From Lantana camara (lineage: Eukaryota; Streptophyta; Magnoliopsida; Lamiales; Verbenaceae): 64,000 nt of DNA. Below are positions 11,646 through 22,310 of the stretch, piece after piece (within the stretch, counting starts at the first letter, position 1; each line of letters begins with the position of its first letter). The position numbers and the translations under genes were made by a program. Below the pieces are notes generated by a model, which made no database searches, was not told the origin of the DNA, and saw nothing but the letters and a program-made list of their open reading frames with translations. The stretch covers positions 8,118,001-8,182,000 of the forward strand of contig CM074863.1 in assembly GCA_037501455.1 (NCBI GenBank), read 5' to 3'.

Positions 11646-12045
11646 CAATATTCACTGCACTCAATATCCTTAAACCTTAAACGTAATGATTTCCCTAAAG
11701 ATAGAACATGTATTATTAATATGATTAGAGGTCGTTTGGTAGCCTTCATTAGCCCCAACTAAGTGAATCTAAGGGAACTTAACATCATGTTTGGTAGGCT
11801 TAATTAGCGTCTCCGGGCCAATTGTACTTAGTAGCTGGCCCGCCTAAAGCCCGCTCCTGTTCACCCATTAAGTGCTGAAATTAATCTCTAAAAATAGGTG
11901 ATATTAACTTACGAATGAATAGTACCTTAATGCGCTTATTGTTTCTCCCCTTTTTTGTCCTCTTAATCATATTAATAATACATGTTCTATCTTTAGGGAA
12001 ATCATTACGTTTAAGGTTTAAGGATATTGAGTGCAGTGAATATTG
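11646..12045. repeat. Long near-perfect inverted repeat (86 bp arms)
   Basis: The left arm 11646-11731 and right arm 11959-12045 are reverse complements over about 86 bp; I see only one single-base length difference. They flank a 227 bp spacer that is not itself inverted and holds GTTTGGTAG-type motifs. It could be a foldback/MITE or an inverted duplication. A transcript would form a long hairpin. No flanking target duplication was identified. Confidence 0.85.
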
Positions 12046-12450
12046 GCACATCATAGAATCATCATACAAATTGTTAAGCCACCCACAATGATAATTGACG
12101 GGTAATCATTATATTGGAAGACAAATTAATACCTAAATAAGGTATGGCTAATAAAGATTGTAGCACAGGACAAGCAATTGAAATGAAAATTATCCACAAA
12201 TTATATACTTGAAAGACATGAATTGACCATTACCAAACACTAATTAGTATCCAATAAGGTTAAGCAATTCTAAGTACTACATTTTCTACTCAAAACCGAT
12301 GCACTTTACGAAATTTTGTTTTTCATAACAATCTTTCAGGTTATATTAAATGAAATATATATATATGGACAGTGGACCTAAGTAGGCATCATGCACTGCA
12401 GATAGCATAACATAAAATATTGCAAAAATTAACTTGTTTGGAGAACTTTT
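12046..12450. other. Upstream region of the sulfate transporter gene
   Basis: AT-rich spacer with no coding sequence; presumed promoter region. Confidence 0.35.
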
Positions 12451-12458
12451 TATAAATA
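12451..12458 (+). promoter_or_regulatory. TATA box candidate of the sulfate transporter gene
   Basis: TATAAATA about 280 bp upstream of the start codon, followed by a pyrimidine-rich stretch. Confidence 0.45.
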
Positions 12459-12543
12459 CATGTATGTATTTATCCCGCTGTGGCTCTCTTCACTGCACTT
12501 ACACAGACAGACAACTCACGTTCATGCAAATTGCAGAAACATA

Positions 12544-12563
12544 TCTCTCTCTCTCTCTCTCTC
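12544..12563. repeat. (CT)n microsatellite in the putative 5' UTR
   Basis: About ten CT units between the TATA candidate and the start codon. Confidence 0.85.
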
Positions 12564-12734
12564 ATATCCATATGCATATAATCAAGTGGACGTGTACTAG
12601 TATGTAAAGTAGGGGTCGGTCTTATAGCTGTTTGAAGGTTGATTGACGTGGTGGGGTTGATCCCAACTCTCAATCACCACAACAAAATATATAATACAAC
12701 ATCGCCAACTTACCAAAGAAAATTAAAGCTCAAT

Positions 12735-15700
12735 ATGGAACCAAATGGCGACGACGGCCATCACCCGGTGGAGATAGCCATGGAGACGGAGGTGCACAGG
12801 GTGGCGCCGCCGCCTCGCCGGAGCACCCTTCAGAAACTGAAGGGACGCCTCAAAGAAACATTCTTCGCCGACGATCCTCTCCGCCAGTTCAAGGGACAGC
12901 CCTGGAAAATAAGATGTATTCTGGGAGCTCAGTACATATTCCCTATACTCGAATGGGGTCCTGATTACAGTCTCAAGCTCCTTAAATCAGATATTGTTTC
13001 TGGTCTCACCATTGCTAGCCTTGCTATACCTCAGGTTAATTTACTTCTTTTTTCCATGTTAATATATTAATGCACGTTAATTATTTCTAGTATATATATT
13101 TACATTTCCATAACAATGATATCTTACCTTCCATGGTGTAATTAATCAGGGTATAAGTTACGCAAAGCTGGCTAATTTGCCTCCAATTGTTGGCCTATGT
13201 GAGTATATTTATCTTATACTTATGCATGCAGTTTTAGCAATCTTTTCAGTTTTTTCTAATTAATTACAAACAAAAATCACAAAAATGATCATAAATATTA
13301 AACTGTTAATTAACTGATTAATTTTCAGATTCAAGCTTTGTGCCTCCCTTAATATATGCTGTTCTTGGGAGCTCAAGGGATCTAGCAGTTGGCCCAGTTT
13401 CGATAGCTTCGTTGATTATGGGGTCAATGCTTCGACAACGAGTTTCACCTGCTAAAGATCCCATTTTGTTTCTTCAACTGGCTTTCTCTTCTACCTTCTT
13501 TGCTGGACTTTTTCAGGCTTCTTTAGGCTTCTTAAGGTCTGGTTCTGGTCTGCAGTCTCCTTCATTCATGCATAATTAATGGCCGCTTCAATTTTCTGAA
13601 GAAACAAACAGAGCCCTCATAAATAGCATTGCTGACACAGATTCTCTGTTTTTCTCAACAGGCTTGGATTTATCATTGACTTTCTCTCAAAAGCAACCCT
13701 GATAGGATTTATGGCTGGTGCTGCCATTATTGTCTCTCTTCAGCAGCTCAAGAGTCTTCTCGGCATCAAGAACTTCACCAAGAAAATGGGCATAGTTCCC
13801 GTCTTGACTTCTGTTTTCCAGCACACGCATGAGGTAATTGGATGTTGTTTAATTATTTTCTTATCATTTAATTTGATTAATTGAATGTTCTGGCTTCGAA
13901 TTAATCCTAAAATATGTTGCCTTTTCTGAAAGTGGATTTGCTCGCCATTTAACCAAGAAAACAAATGAAATGGAACAAATGAAAAAGGCATGTAAAGACA
14001 ATTGTTTATGCACATGCTGACACGTTGTGTGGTTTTCTTTGAGCGGATAAGGAAACAATAAATATATTTGACTAACATAAAGCCTTTTTTAAAATTTTGA
14101 TTTCTCTGTGCAGTGGTCTTGGCAGACTATATTGATGGGCTTCTGCTTTCTGGTGTTCCTCCTTTTGGCAAGACATATTGTACGTATTTTCTCTCTTTTG
14201 TTTTCTTTTTTCAATAAAGTGATTTTCTTTCTACTGTTAATGTTATTTCTGTTTCAATGCCAAAATTAATACCTAAAAATTATCGGAAATTGGAGTAATA
14301 TTATGCATATATGATTAGTTTGGTTTTATAATAATTAAAGTGTCTTTAACATATATGAAGACAATATTTGCAAAATTGTACATTTCTCCTTTAATCATGG
14401 ATGGAACAGAAACAGAGTAAAATTTCAAGTATGCAATAGCCAATAGCTATAAGTAATTTGCTTGCTTTGGAAATATGTCTTTTTCCTTTTAAAGATGGTG
14501 GAAACGTATTAATTTGCTAATATTGGACAAATTTTAATGCTATGCAGAGCATGAAGAAGCCAAAGCTATTTTGGGTATCAGCAGGAGCCCCTCTACTCTC
14601 TGTCATCCTCTCAACATTGCTGGTTTTCGCATTCAAACTTCAAAATCAAGGCATAAGTATTGTACGTTCTTATGATCCCATAGTCTAGATTTCTTGTTTT
14701 ACTTTCTCAAAATCCAGTCTTTGTAACTATGTTTTGCTTTCCTGAATTCAGATAGGGAAGCTGCAAGAAGGGCTCAATCCTCCATCATGGAACATGTTGC
14801 ATTTCCACGATAGCTACTTGGGACTTGTAATGAAAACGGGCCTCATCACCGGAATCATTTCTCTTACAGTAAGTTACTAACTATATGTTCTGTTTTTCGT
14901 CGTGTTCTTCTTGAATTATAACTTGATTAGAAGAAAACTGATGCATGTCGTCGAAACAGGAAGGGATTGCAGTTGGAAGGACTTTTGCTGCATTGAAGAA
15001 CTATCAGGTGGATGGAAATAAGGAGATGATTGCAATCGGACTGATGAACATAGTTGGCTCCTCCACCTCCTGCTACGTCACAACAGGTGTGTATATTTAC
15101 ATGCAACACACGCACGAAAAAGAATCAAAATATAGGGGATAATTACACTAACATACCTTGAGGTTTGTCTTAATTACATTAACTTCCCCCTTGGCAGATA
15201 ATTTACAGCAGATGTGGATTGAAGAATTTTGATGATGTCATCTCAATTTTTTTTATTTTTTTTTATTTTTTATATCATATTGATTTCTTTAATACAGGCT
15301 GATTAATGGTTGCCTTTAGATTCACGACTATAATCAATGCATTAGGCCAAACCTCAAGGGAAATTTGTGTGATTAGCCGATCTCAGGGTATATTAGTGTA
15401 ATTTTGCTGAAATATTGTGTATGCATCTTACTCATGAATTGATTTGATACAGGCGCATTTTCAAGGTCAGCTGTGAATCACAATGCAGGGTGTAAAACAG
15501 CAGTTTCCAACATAATAATGGCAATTACAGTTATGGTCACGCTTCTGTTCTTAATGCCACTCTTTCAGTACACGCCAAATGTGGTTTTAGGGGCTATTAT
15601 TGTCACTGCAGTAATTGGCCTTATCGACATCCCTGCTGCCTTTGAAATTTGGAAAATTGACAAATTCGATTTTCTGGTGATGCTTTGCGCATTCTTTGGA

Positions 15701-16990
15701 GTCCTATTCATCTCTGTTCAGGAGGGCTTGGCAATCGCGGTAAAATATTCTTGAATTATCATTACTTAATAGTTAATACCATAATACTCTTAATTATGTG
15801 ATGAATTGAGATATAATGGAAGCTGAAAGTGATGATTATGATTTATGATGCATGAACAGGTGGGAATATCCATTTTCAAGATTCTGCTGCAAATCACAAG
15901 GCCAAAAACTGTAATGTTGGGAAATATTCCCGGTACAGATATTTATCGTGATCTTCACCATTATAAAGAAGCTGTCAGTATCCCTGAATTCCTGATTCTC
16001 AGCATTGAAGCTCCAATTAACTTTGCTAATACAACTTATCTCAAGGAAAGGTTAGCTAATCAACAAAATTGTTCCGTATTAATCCTTTGCTTTGTTTTGT
16101 CCCTTTCTTGCATGGTTTTGATCACTCGTTTGGTTTTGCCAGGATTACCAGATGGATAGCAGATTATGAATCAGAGGATGAGAATGATAAAGGGAAATCT
16201 GGACTTAAGTTTGTGATTCTTGATTTGTCTGGTGAGTTAAATTAGGGAGAATTGCAAATTGTTGCATAACTTAATCACCCTTACATACCATGAGGTTTTA
16301 CATAATTACACAAACTACCCCCGAGGGCTGAAAATTTACAAAAACATCCCCTATCTGAGAATTTACTTACATCTAGGTCGATGAATTTTTTATTATTTTT
16401 TTAATGATATAATCTCTGTTTTATTATGAATACCGTATTTTTCCTTTGACACTTACTTTGAATTTGGATTTATGAAAATAATAGCATGTGCCAAATCAAA
16501 TCTCAAGGTGTGTCAGTCAAGGGAAGTTTTTGTTATTATCCAAACATTGGGGGAAGTATGTGTAATTATGCAAAACCTCAGGTTCTGTCAGTATACTGAT
16601 CCCTTATTAAACATAACTTCCATTTTCAGCTGTGAGTGCAATTGACACAAATGGAATTTCCTTCTTCAAAGACTTGAGGATTGCATTAGCGAAGAAGAAT
16701 CTTGAGGCAAGTAATCACAAACACTAGAACATGAGAACCAAGTCCCCTACTAAACTTTTACCCACACATCATTCTCTTTTATCTTGATGATATTTTGTTA
16801 TTTTGTTAAACTTTGACAGCTTGTATTGGTGAATCCAATCGGTGAGGTGATCGAAAAATTGCAGCGTTCAGACGACGAGAAAGCATTAACGAGACCCGAT
16901 TCTCTCTTCTTGACTGTGGGGGAAGCAGTAGCTTCCCTCCTTCCAACCATCAAGAACCAATCATCTAATTATGTATGGCCAGAGCCCTAA
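12735..16990 (+). CDS. SULTR3;3: Group 3 sulfate transporter (SLC26/SulP family, STAS domain)
   Basis: Thirteen exons: 12735-13034, 13150-13198, 13329-13536, 13662-13833, 14114-14179, 14548-14661, 14752-14868, 14960-15086, 15453-15739, 15860-16050, 16143-16231, 16630-16706 and 16820-16990. They total 1968 nt, 655 residues, the usual SULTR length. The N-terminal cytosolic part (HRVAPPPRRSTLQKLK) is typical of group 3. Membrane segments span about residues 85-480, including the SulP signature region SIASLIMGSML. A C-terminal STAS domain (about 500-650) contains FVILDLSAVSAIDTNGI. Group 3 members move sulfate/proton at plastid or other membranes and supply sulfate for cysteine synthesis. The intron at 16707 begins with GC (CTTGAG|GCAAGT) rather than GT. 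I favour SULTR3;3; SULTR3;4 or a close paralogue is possible. Confidence 0.92.
15134..15410. mobile_element. Terminal-inverted-repeat element in intron 8 of the sulfate transporter
   Basis: The left end reads ATAATTACACTAACATACC. The right end, read on the other strand, gives AAAATTACACTAATATACCC. Inner GAGGTTTG motifs are also inverted. The element is about 280 bp, non-coding and contained within the intron. Boundaries are approximate and the target duplication is not certain. Confidence 0.6.
16245..16604. mobile_element. Related terminal-inverted-repeat element in intron 11 of the sulfate transporter
   Basis: The ends GGGAG...TGAGGTTTTACATAATTACAC and its inverse near 16570-16604 flank a non-coding core. 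The internal motif order (TGAGGTTT, TAATTACAC, a C5 run) matches the intron 8 element, so both probably belong to one short non-autonomous family. Boundaries are approximate. Confidence 0.55.
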
Positions 16991-17314
16991 TACAATAAAA
17001 TTTGTAATACTTTTTCATTATTATTTTTTTACAATGTCAAGTTCAGTTGAATCATGTGTGTAATTTTTCTTAATGGAATTGTTGTACAAGTATAGAAGGT
17101 AAACATGTAGCTTTAGTACTTAAAAAATTAAGTTTTGTGTTGCTTATGCCTGAACTGAACATAGAAGCGATGGGTTGGGCTTGACAGACAATTGGGTCCA
17201 TATACGGGCCTGCCCTAAAAAATCAATATGTCTCCTAAAAAACTCTTGCAAGTTGCATAAGGAGATAGAATTGGAAAGTTTTAGATGTTTAATTTCATTT
17301 TTCTCTTATATTTT
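16991..17314. other. 3' flank of the sulfate transporter gene
   Basis: 3' UTR and short spacer up to the Gypsy element. The ATTTT immediately before 17315 is one copy of that element's target duplication. Confidence 0.5.
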
Positions 17315-17761
17315 TGATGAGTACTCGCCGAATCTATCTACCTCTCTCTATTTTTCTCTCGTATCCCCTGTTCTGGCGACTAAACTTCTCCTTATATAGA
17401 CCCGGAGTCCCATTAGGGTTTACTACGTTTCCGATTCCGTATTGGATTCTATCTTATCGTTTCGTCTTCCTTCGTCTCTATCCTCAAGACTCCTTCCCTT
17501 CTCCATCAAGTCATCCTTACTATCCGTAATCACCTAAGTGTCCTTCCGTAAATAGAGTCCGCGGAGCGAACGTATCGAGCGAGCTCCCAATACAACTGGT
17601 CATATCCGAACTCATCCATAGAGCAGCACTTGCTGTTTATACGACTCTAACAGAGCGAGCTCACACAGCGAGCTCCTCCCTCAGCTCGTCATCAATTAGT
17701 TGCTTATCGTTCTAACTTCTCTATGGCTGGCCACGTGTCCTAGGTGGGTAGGGTCCCATCA
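17315..17761 (-). repeat. Gypsy 3' LTR (left copy)
   Basis: 447 bp, bounded by TGATGAG and CCCATCA. It differs from the right copy at about five positions by eye (for example near 17578, 17599-17602, 17733 and 17744). Confidence 0.93.
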
Positions 17762-17777
17762 CTACTCCCCCCCCTAA
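17762..17777 (-). promoter_or_regulatory. Polypurine tract of the Gypsy element
   Basis: On the minus strand a tract of G and A (eight consecutive G) abuts the LTR. It is the expected position for plus-strand DNA priming. Confidence 0.75.
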
Positions 17778-18842
17778 GTCTGGACCAGGCATCTATGCCT
17801 GGGCCGGATTATTCTCAATGTGGCCAACCATAGATCAGGGTAAGGGTAACTAAATTTCGAAAGAAAAGGGGAAGCCGCTGAGATTATAATAATGTCCCCA
17901 AGCATGCAATGGCATAAGAGAACAAGAAATGAATGATCAATACGACAGGCATAAGAAGGGAACGAGAACAATAGAGCTATGTTTGGAAAGCACAACAATG
18001 AATATTGCTCGTAATCGATGGAGTGCTCATTAGGGCAGAGTGTCGAAGAACACAAATGTCATTAGAAAATGTCTAACTGCCTTAATATGAATAACCCGCA
18101 CTCAACTCTACGGATGAAACGCAACTCTATATGAACATAATGTATCAGAAGGAATACGTACTATAACATATACCCCACACACTAACGATGAAGCTGCGGG
18201 AAGTCACATAAGCCGACCATAGCGCGAGCTATGCGACAAGCTTGCCAAGTAGGTGACAGCCACGAGCTGGAGCCAACAGCTCGTGCTCTTGGGCCGAGAT
18301 AGCCCGGGCATGTCGCAAGTAGCTCGCTAGCCCGTAACGATGTTACCTCGTGGTTAGCACTCCCCAGTACCCTGACCAATAGCACCCAAAGTCCGTCAAG
18401 GCAATGCGAACAAACAACTCGTCGTCAAACCGTCGTGTAACACAACCAGCCATAGCACCGTAAACCAATCAGCTCGTCCAACCTCCAGTACGAACATCAA
18501 ACAAGCACATGCCCACGCCAAACACGAAACTCTTGAGCTCGCCCATAACGGCCACAAACCAGGCTGCTCGCTGCGCGTCGTACAGCACTTAAATTCGCCC
18601 ACCGCAAATGTCGCACAAATTCCCCCCAAAAAATTCTGGAGCGGGAATTCGAAATTTGAAATACCCCCAAATGCGGGAATTTCTACCAAACCCCTACCAA
18701 ACATGACCTATTAATTATGGAAAACCTTTCAAAATACCCTTAGAATGCACAACCAAATTCCACACCATAGCCAACCCTGCAACTCGTCTCCCTCACTTGC
18801 CATAGAAAAACGCCGGAAGTTCTCCCTCATCCGCGATCCAAT
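17778..18842. other. Gypsy internal region between antisense gene and 3' LTR
   Basis: No convincing coding sequence. The stretch is repeat-like, with several copies of AGCTCG, a motif that recurs across this element. It may contain the promoter of the antisense gene. Confidence 0.4.
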
Positions 18843-20895
18843 ATGATGGCCGACGCTAAGTCCCAGAAAACAGGTAACTAATCGGCACTTATCCCTGTCT
18901 ATATTAAAGCGTTCTTGCTGTCTCTCTTTTATTTTATTATTATTATTTTTTGTTATTGATTAGATACGTTACCCTCCATGGCTGCCTCATCTCGTATCCC
19001 CTCCGGCGATATCTCGCCGGAGTTTAACCTCCTATTCGCCACCACCATCGGGCCCCAATCACCCGATTCAAATCCCCTTGAAAATCGTGTCCGCAGCCCA
19101 TTGCAAATCCCGCCTTCCTGCGCTTTAGTATTTCCCAAAAGTGAAGCGAAGTTCCATGAACCCCCCGATAGTGATTACCTCGCATTTTATTATGATCAAC
19201 TAGTAGCGGGACTACGATTCCCCATCAATCCGGTGTTATCGCAAATTAGTTCTCGGTTCGAGATTTCCCTGAACCAATTCCACCCCAATTCCATCAGATT
19301 CATGCTCGGGTACATAGCCGCTTGCCGAGATCGCCAAATTGAGCCCACCGTAGAGTTATTTGATGCCCTCTTCCAAATAAAATTACAATTAGAGGTGTAT
19401 TACATAGCGGCTCGTAAAAAACCATCGATAGTAGACATTGGTGCTTTTCAAAACATCCACTGGACTCGTGATTTCTTGTATGTCAAATGCAAAAAACCTT
19501 GGGAATTTCCTTCCAAACCCGTGTTCACCAACCCCCTTATTGTCATAACTAACCCTCGTATGCGGGAAAGCCTTTATGAACAAGAACTCAATATTCTTAG
19601 AGCTAAGCGATTCGTATTTGCAACCCTGTACGACCCTGGTTCCTTTGCACGGTATCAGCTCAGCTCCACCCCCGGACAGCTTCTAACACCCCTAGGTGAG
19701 CATTCCCGATATGTAATAAAGTAAAATCCAAGCTTATGTAAATTGTTTTAAAACGTATTGTTTGTGCCTTTTTGCAGAGGAAACACAGCTATCCGATGCT
19801 CGTAAACTTATCCTAGCCCAGAACCGAGCTGCTTGTCCAGTTCAAACAAAGAAACGAAAGACCATATCCAAAGCCGCGAGCTCGTCCTCAGATACCATTG
19901 GACACGAGCAAAACATCAAGAAAGCACAGCCAATGAAGACATTGTCTATTGAAACCGAGGCGGAGGGCACCGGGGCGACCCACATGTCCGCCAAAGATAC
20001 CTGCTCGGTGGAGGAGCTCGCGGCCTCGTGCGAGCTGCCGGGTCTAGCCGTGCCATCTATCCCAACGAGCTCAGTGCATGCCAGCCCGGTCCCTGCGGAT
20101 ACGAAATCTATTTTGGTGAGCAACAATGTAGAACAAAGCCGAGAATGTCTTCGGAAGTGTGTATCAGCTCACGATCAATTGGCGATGAACAACATGTCAC
20201 CCCTTAGCAAGGCTAATGCTTATATCAAATTAGCATCTAAGGTACGATATTGATAATATAGCATTCTTATCTTATGGAAGTTAATTACATGATCTTTGCA
20301 TTAAACGTTCTTATGTGCTCTGTATTCTCAGATATCCGTGTTGAGCAACGGCATTGTCGATGACCTCGTCCGTGGTGCCGAGCGACAACAACGAATAACG
20401 CAATTGGAGAACCAAGCCAAGGAAAGAAATACGACACTAGCAGCTGTCAGGGACGCGAGCCAAGCATGGCAAAGGAGGGTGGTTGAATTAGAAGCCGAAG
20501 TACTTGCGAATAGAGGGCGCGAGAAAGCGTTAGAGGAGCAAAAACAAACTCTTGTGCAAGAGCGAGATCACGCGTTAAAAGAGGTTGCCGAGTTGAAAGC
20601 TGTACTCCACACCCGTGAATTAGAAAAGAAGAAGACCGAGGATGATCTTGCAAAGATGGCTACCGAAGCTCTTGCGTATTATCACCAAGGCTTTGTCATA
20701 TGTCGATCTCAAGTTGAAATGGCGTTAACAGCTGGGCATCTGCTGACTCCCGCGAATCTGGCGGAGTTCCTGAGTCGTGATGAAGGTTTGGAAGATCTCC
20801 CGGATCCAGTGATCATGCCACCCAACACCCCATCATCGCCTGAAGACCCAGCGGGCGAGCCGGAGGTCGCTGCTCCGCGCGAAGATGGTATTTAG
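18843..20895 (+). CDS. Antisense accessory gene of the Tat element (putative gypsy-type transposon domain, coiled coil)
   Basis: Four exons (18843-18873, 18964-19695, 19778-20241, 20332-20895) join in frame to about 596 residues. A start at 18978 inside exon 2 is the alternative. Exon 2 encodes a domain with the pattern LRFPINPVLSQI, QFHPNSIRFMLGYIAACRD, VELFDALFQI and WTRDFLYVK. This matches what I know of the Pfam family 'putative gypsy type transposon' (Transposase_28, PF04195). The middle is Ser/Thr-rich and polar. Exon 4 encodes a long charged coiled coil (ELEAEVLANRGREKALEEQK) and a Pro-rich acidic tail. It runs opposite to gag-pol, between pol and the 3' LTR, like the antisense ORFs of Tat elements. 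Role unknown. No stops or frameshifts are seen, in contrast to gag-pol. Confidence 0.75.
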
Positions 20896-22310
20896 GCCAT
20901 AGTACCCTTTGTTTAGCTTGAATCAGGAAGTCGGTTGCCGGAAATGTAACTTGGCTTTATTATGTATGGTGCTGCTTAATTATTAAAACTATATTTTTGC
21001 TAGGACAATGTCGAATCAATGTAAGAATTCGTCGAGAAACTAATTTAAGTTTGTATGTCAAGTCATGTCCTGAGCAATTTCGGAATCATCTAGCATCTGC
21101 GTTATAGATCGAAGTATATCCGTATTGTCTCATGAGTCAAAAAAAATGGCATAAATCAAAATCTCTTATCCGTTGAATTGGAGGAGAGCTCGCATGACTG
21201 ATACCACCTCGTGCATTTTGGATGTTACGAAGCAGAGGTGGCCGAATCCATCCTGTATGGGCGAGTGGAACAGCTCGCCACCCTCCAGAATTCCTGTTGT
21301 CCTCCAATCATTGCGGGACCTTGCACCAGTGGCAATCCTGTCATCTTGTTAAGTGATGGCGAGCAGAACAGCTCGTCACCCCACCAGTCATCTCAGCTCT
21401 CGCAACAGTGGTGAGGAAGACCTTCCGCTACACACTCCCAAGGAGGGTGATTAGGCCGAAACAAAATTTAAACAGAATGGAAAGCAAAGGGCTCACCCTA
21501 TGTGTCCTGTCAACGCATAAAACAATCGCAAAAGACCCGAAACTGTGGTGTGAACCAACAGCTCCTTCAAAGATGACAGGATATATTATACCTTAAGTCG
21601 CCATCGCCACTAACAAGTGCATGATTGGAAGCATAGAGCTAGCAAAGGTATCGCACGGTAATAGATTGTGCATGAAACTGTGGTGCGAACCAACAGCTCC
21701 TTCAAAGTAGTCTTCGAAGACTTGTAGATATCCAATCGAGCAAAACCTTGCTATCGCCATTGTTTTTTTTCTTTATTTTTTTTTATTTTTTTTTTTTTTG
21801 CCATGAGTCAAGAAACAGTCCAAAACCTTTTGGATCTGTTGAGGCTACACTTGATTCGCAAATGTTTGCAAAGGGACTTGGTGACCTTGTTATGGCCCGT
21901 CGTGGATACAAGACACATCGTCCTTATTAACTTTTTCGAAACGTAAGCTAAGCATTGGTGATATCCAAAGCTTCCATTATCATGGAGATCGTGTTCATGT
22001 TATCGTTTTCGGCTATCGCCACCTGAATTGCATCAGGATTTCCCAATCACTTGAGCTGGTGATTGCCCGTTTGCTACAGGATTTTTCAAACAAAAGCATA
22101 TGCAAAAGGAGAACATCTTATAGCCATAGATGGTAAAGTTACAAAATGATAACCATTATTGCACGGAAAAGTAAACTGACTGACAATGAAAGAAAATTAA
22201 ACTGCGAACAACTAAATTCGCGTTGTGTTGCCTCGTTAAAAACCTTGCAAAGGAAAAACCTCATGGGAAAAAAGCCTTAACAAGGAAAAGAGTGCAACCG
22301 CGATGCTTCC
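20896..22310. other. Gypsy internal non-coding region with local duplications
   Basis: This lies between the antisense gene and the end of pol. It holds repeated segments: a roughly 33 bp unit beginning AACTGTGGTG at about 21540 recurs at about 21676, and GAGCAGAACAGCTCG-like motifs occur near 21260 and 21360. A poly-T stretch is at 21760-21800. No coding is seen. Confidence 0.5.

Noticed and set aside
12735..16990. Search for a miR395 target site in the sulfate transporter
   Set aside because: No convincing complementary site seen; group 3 transporters are not the usual targets.
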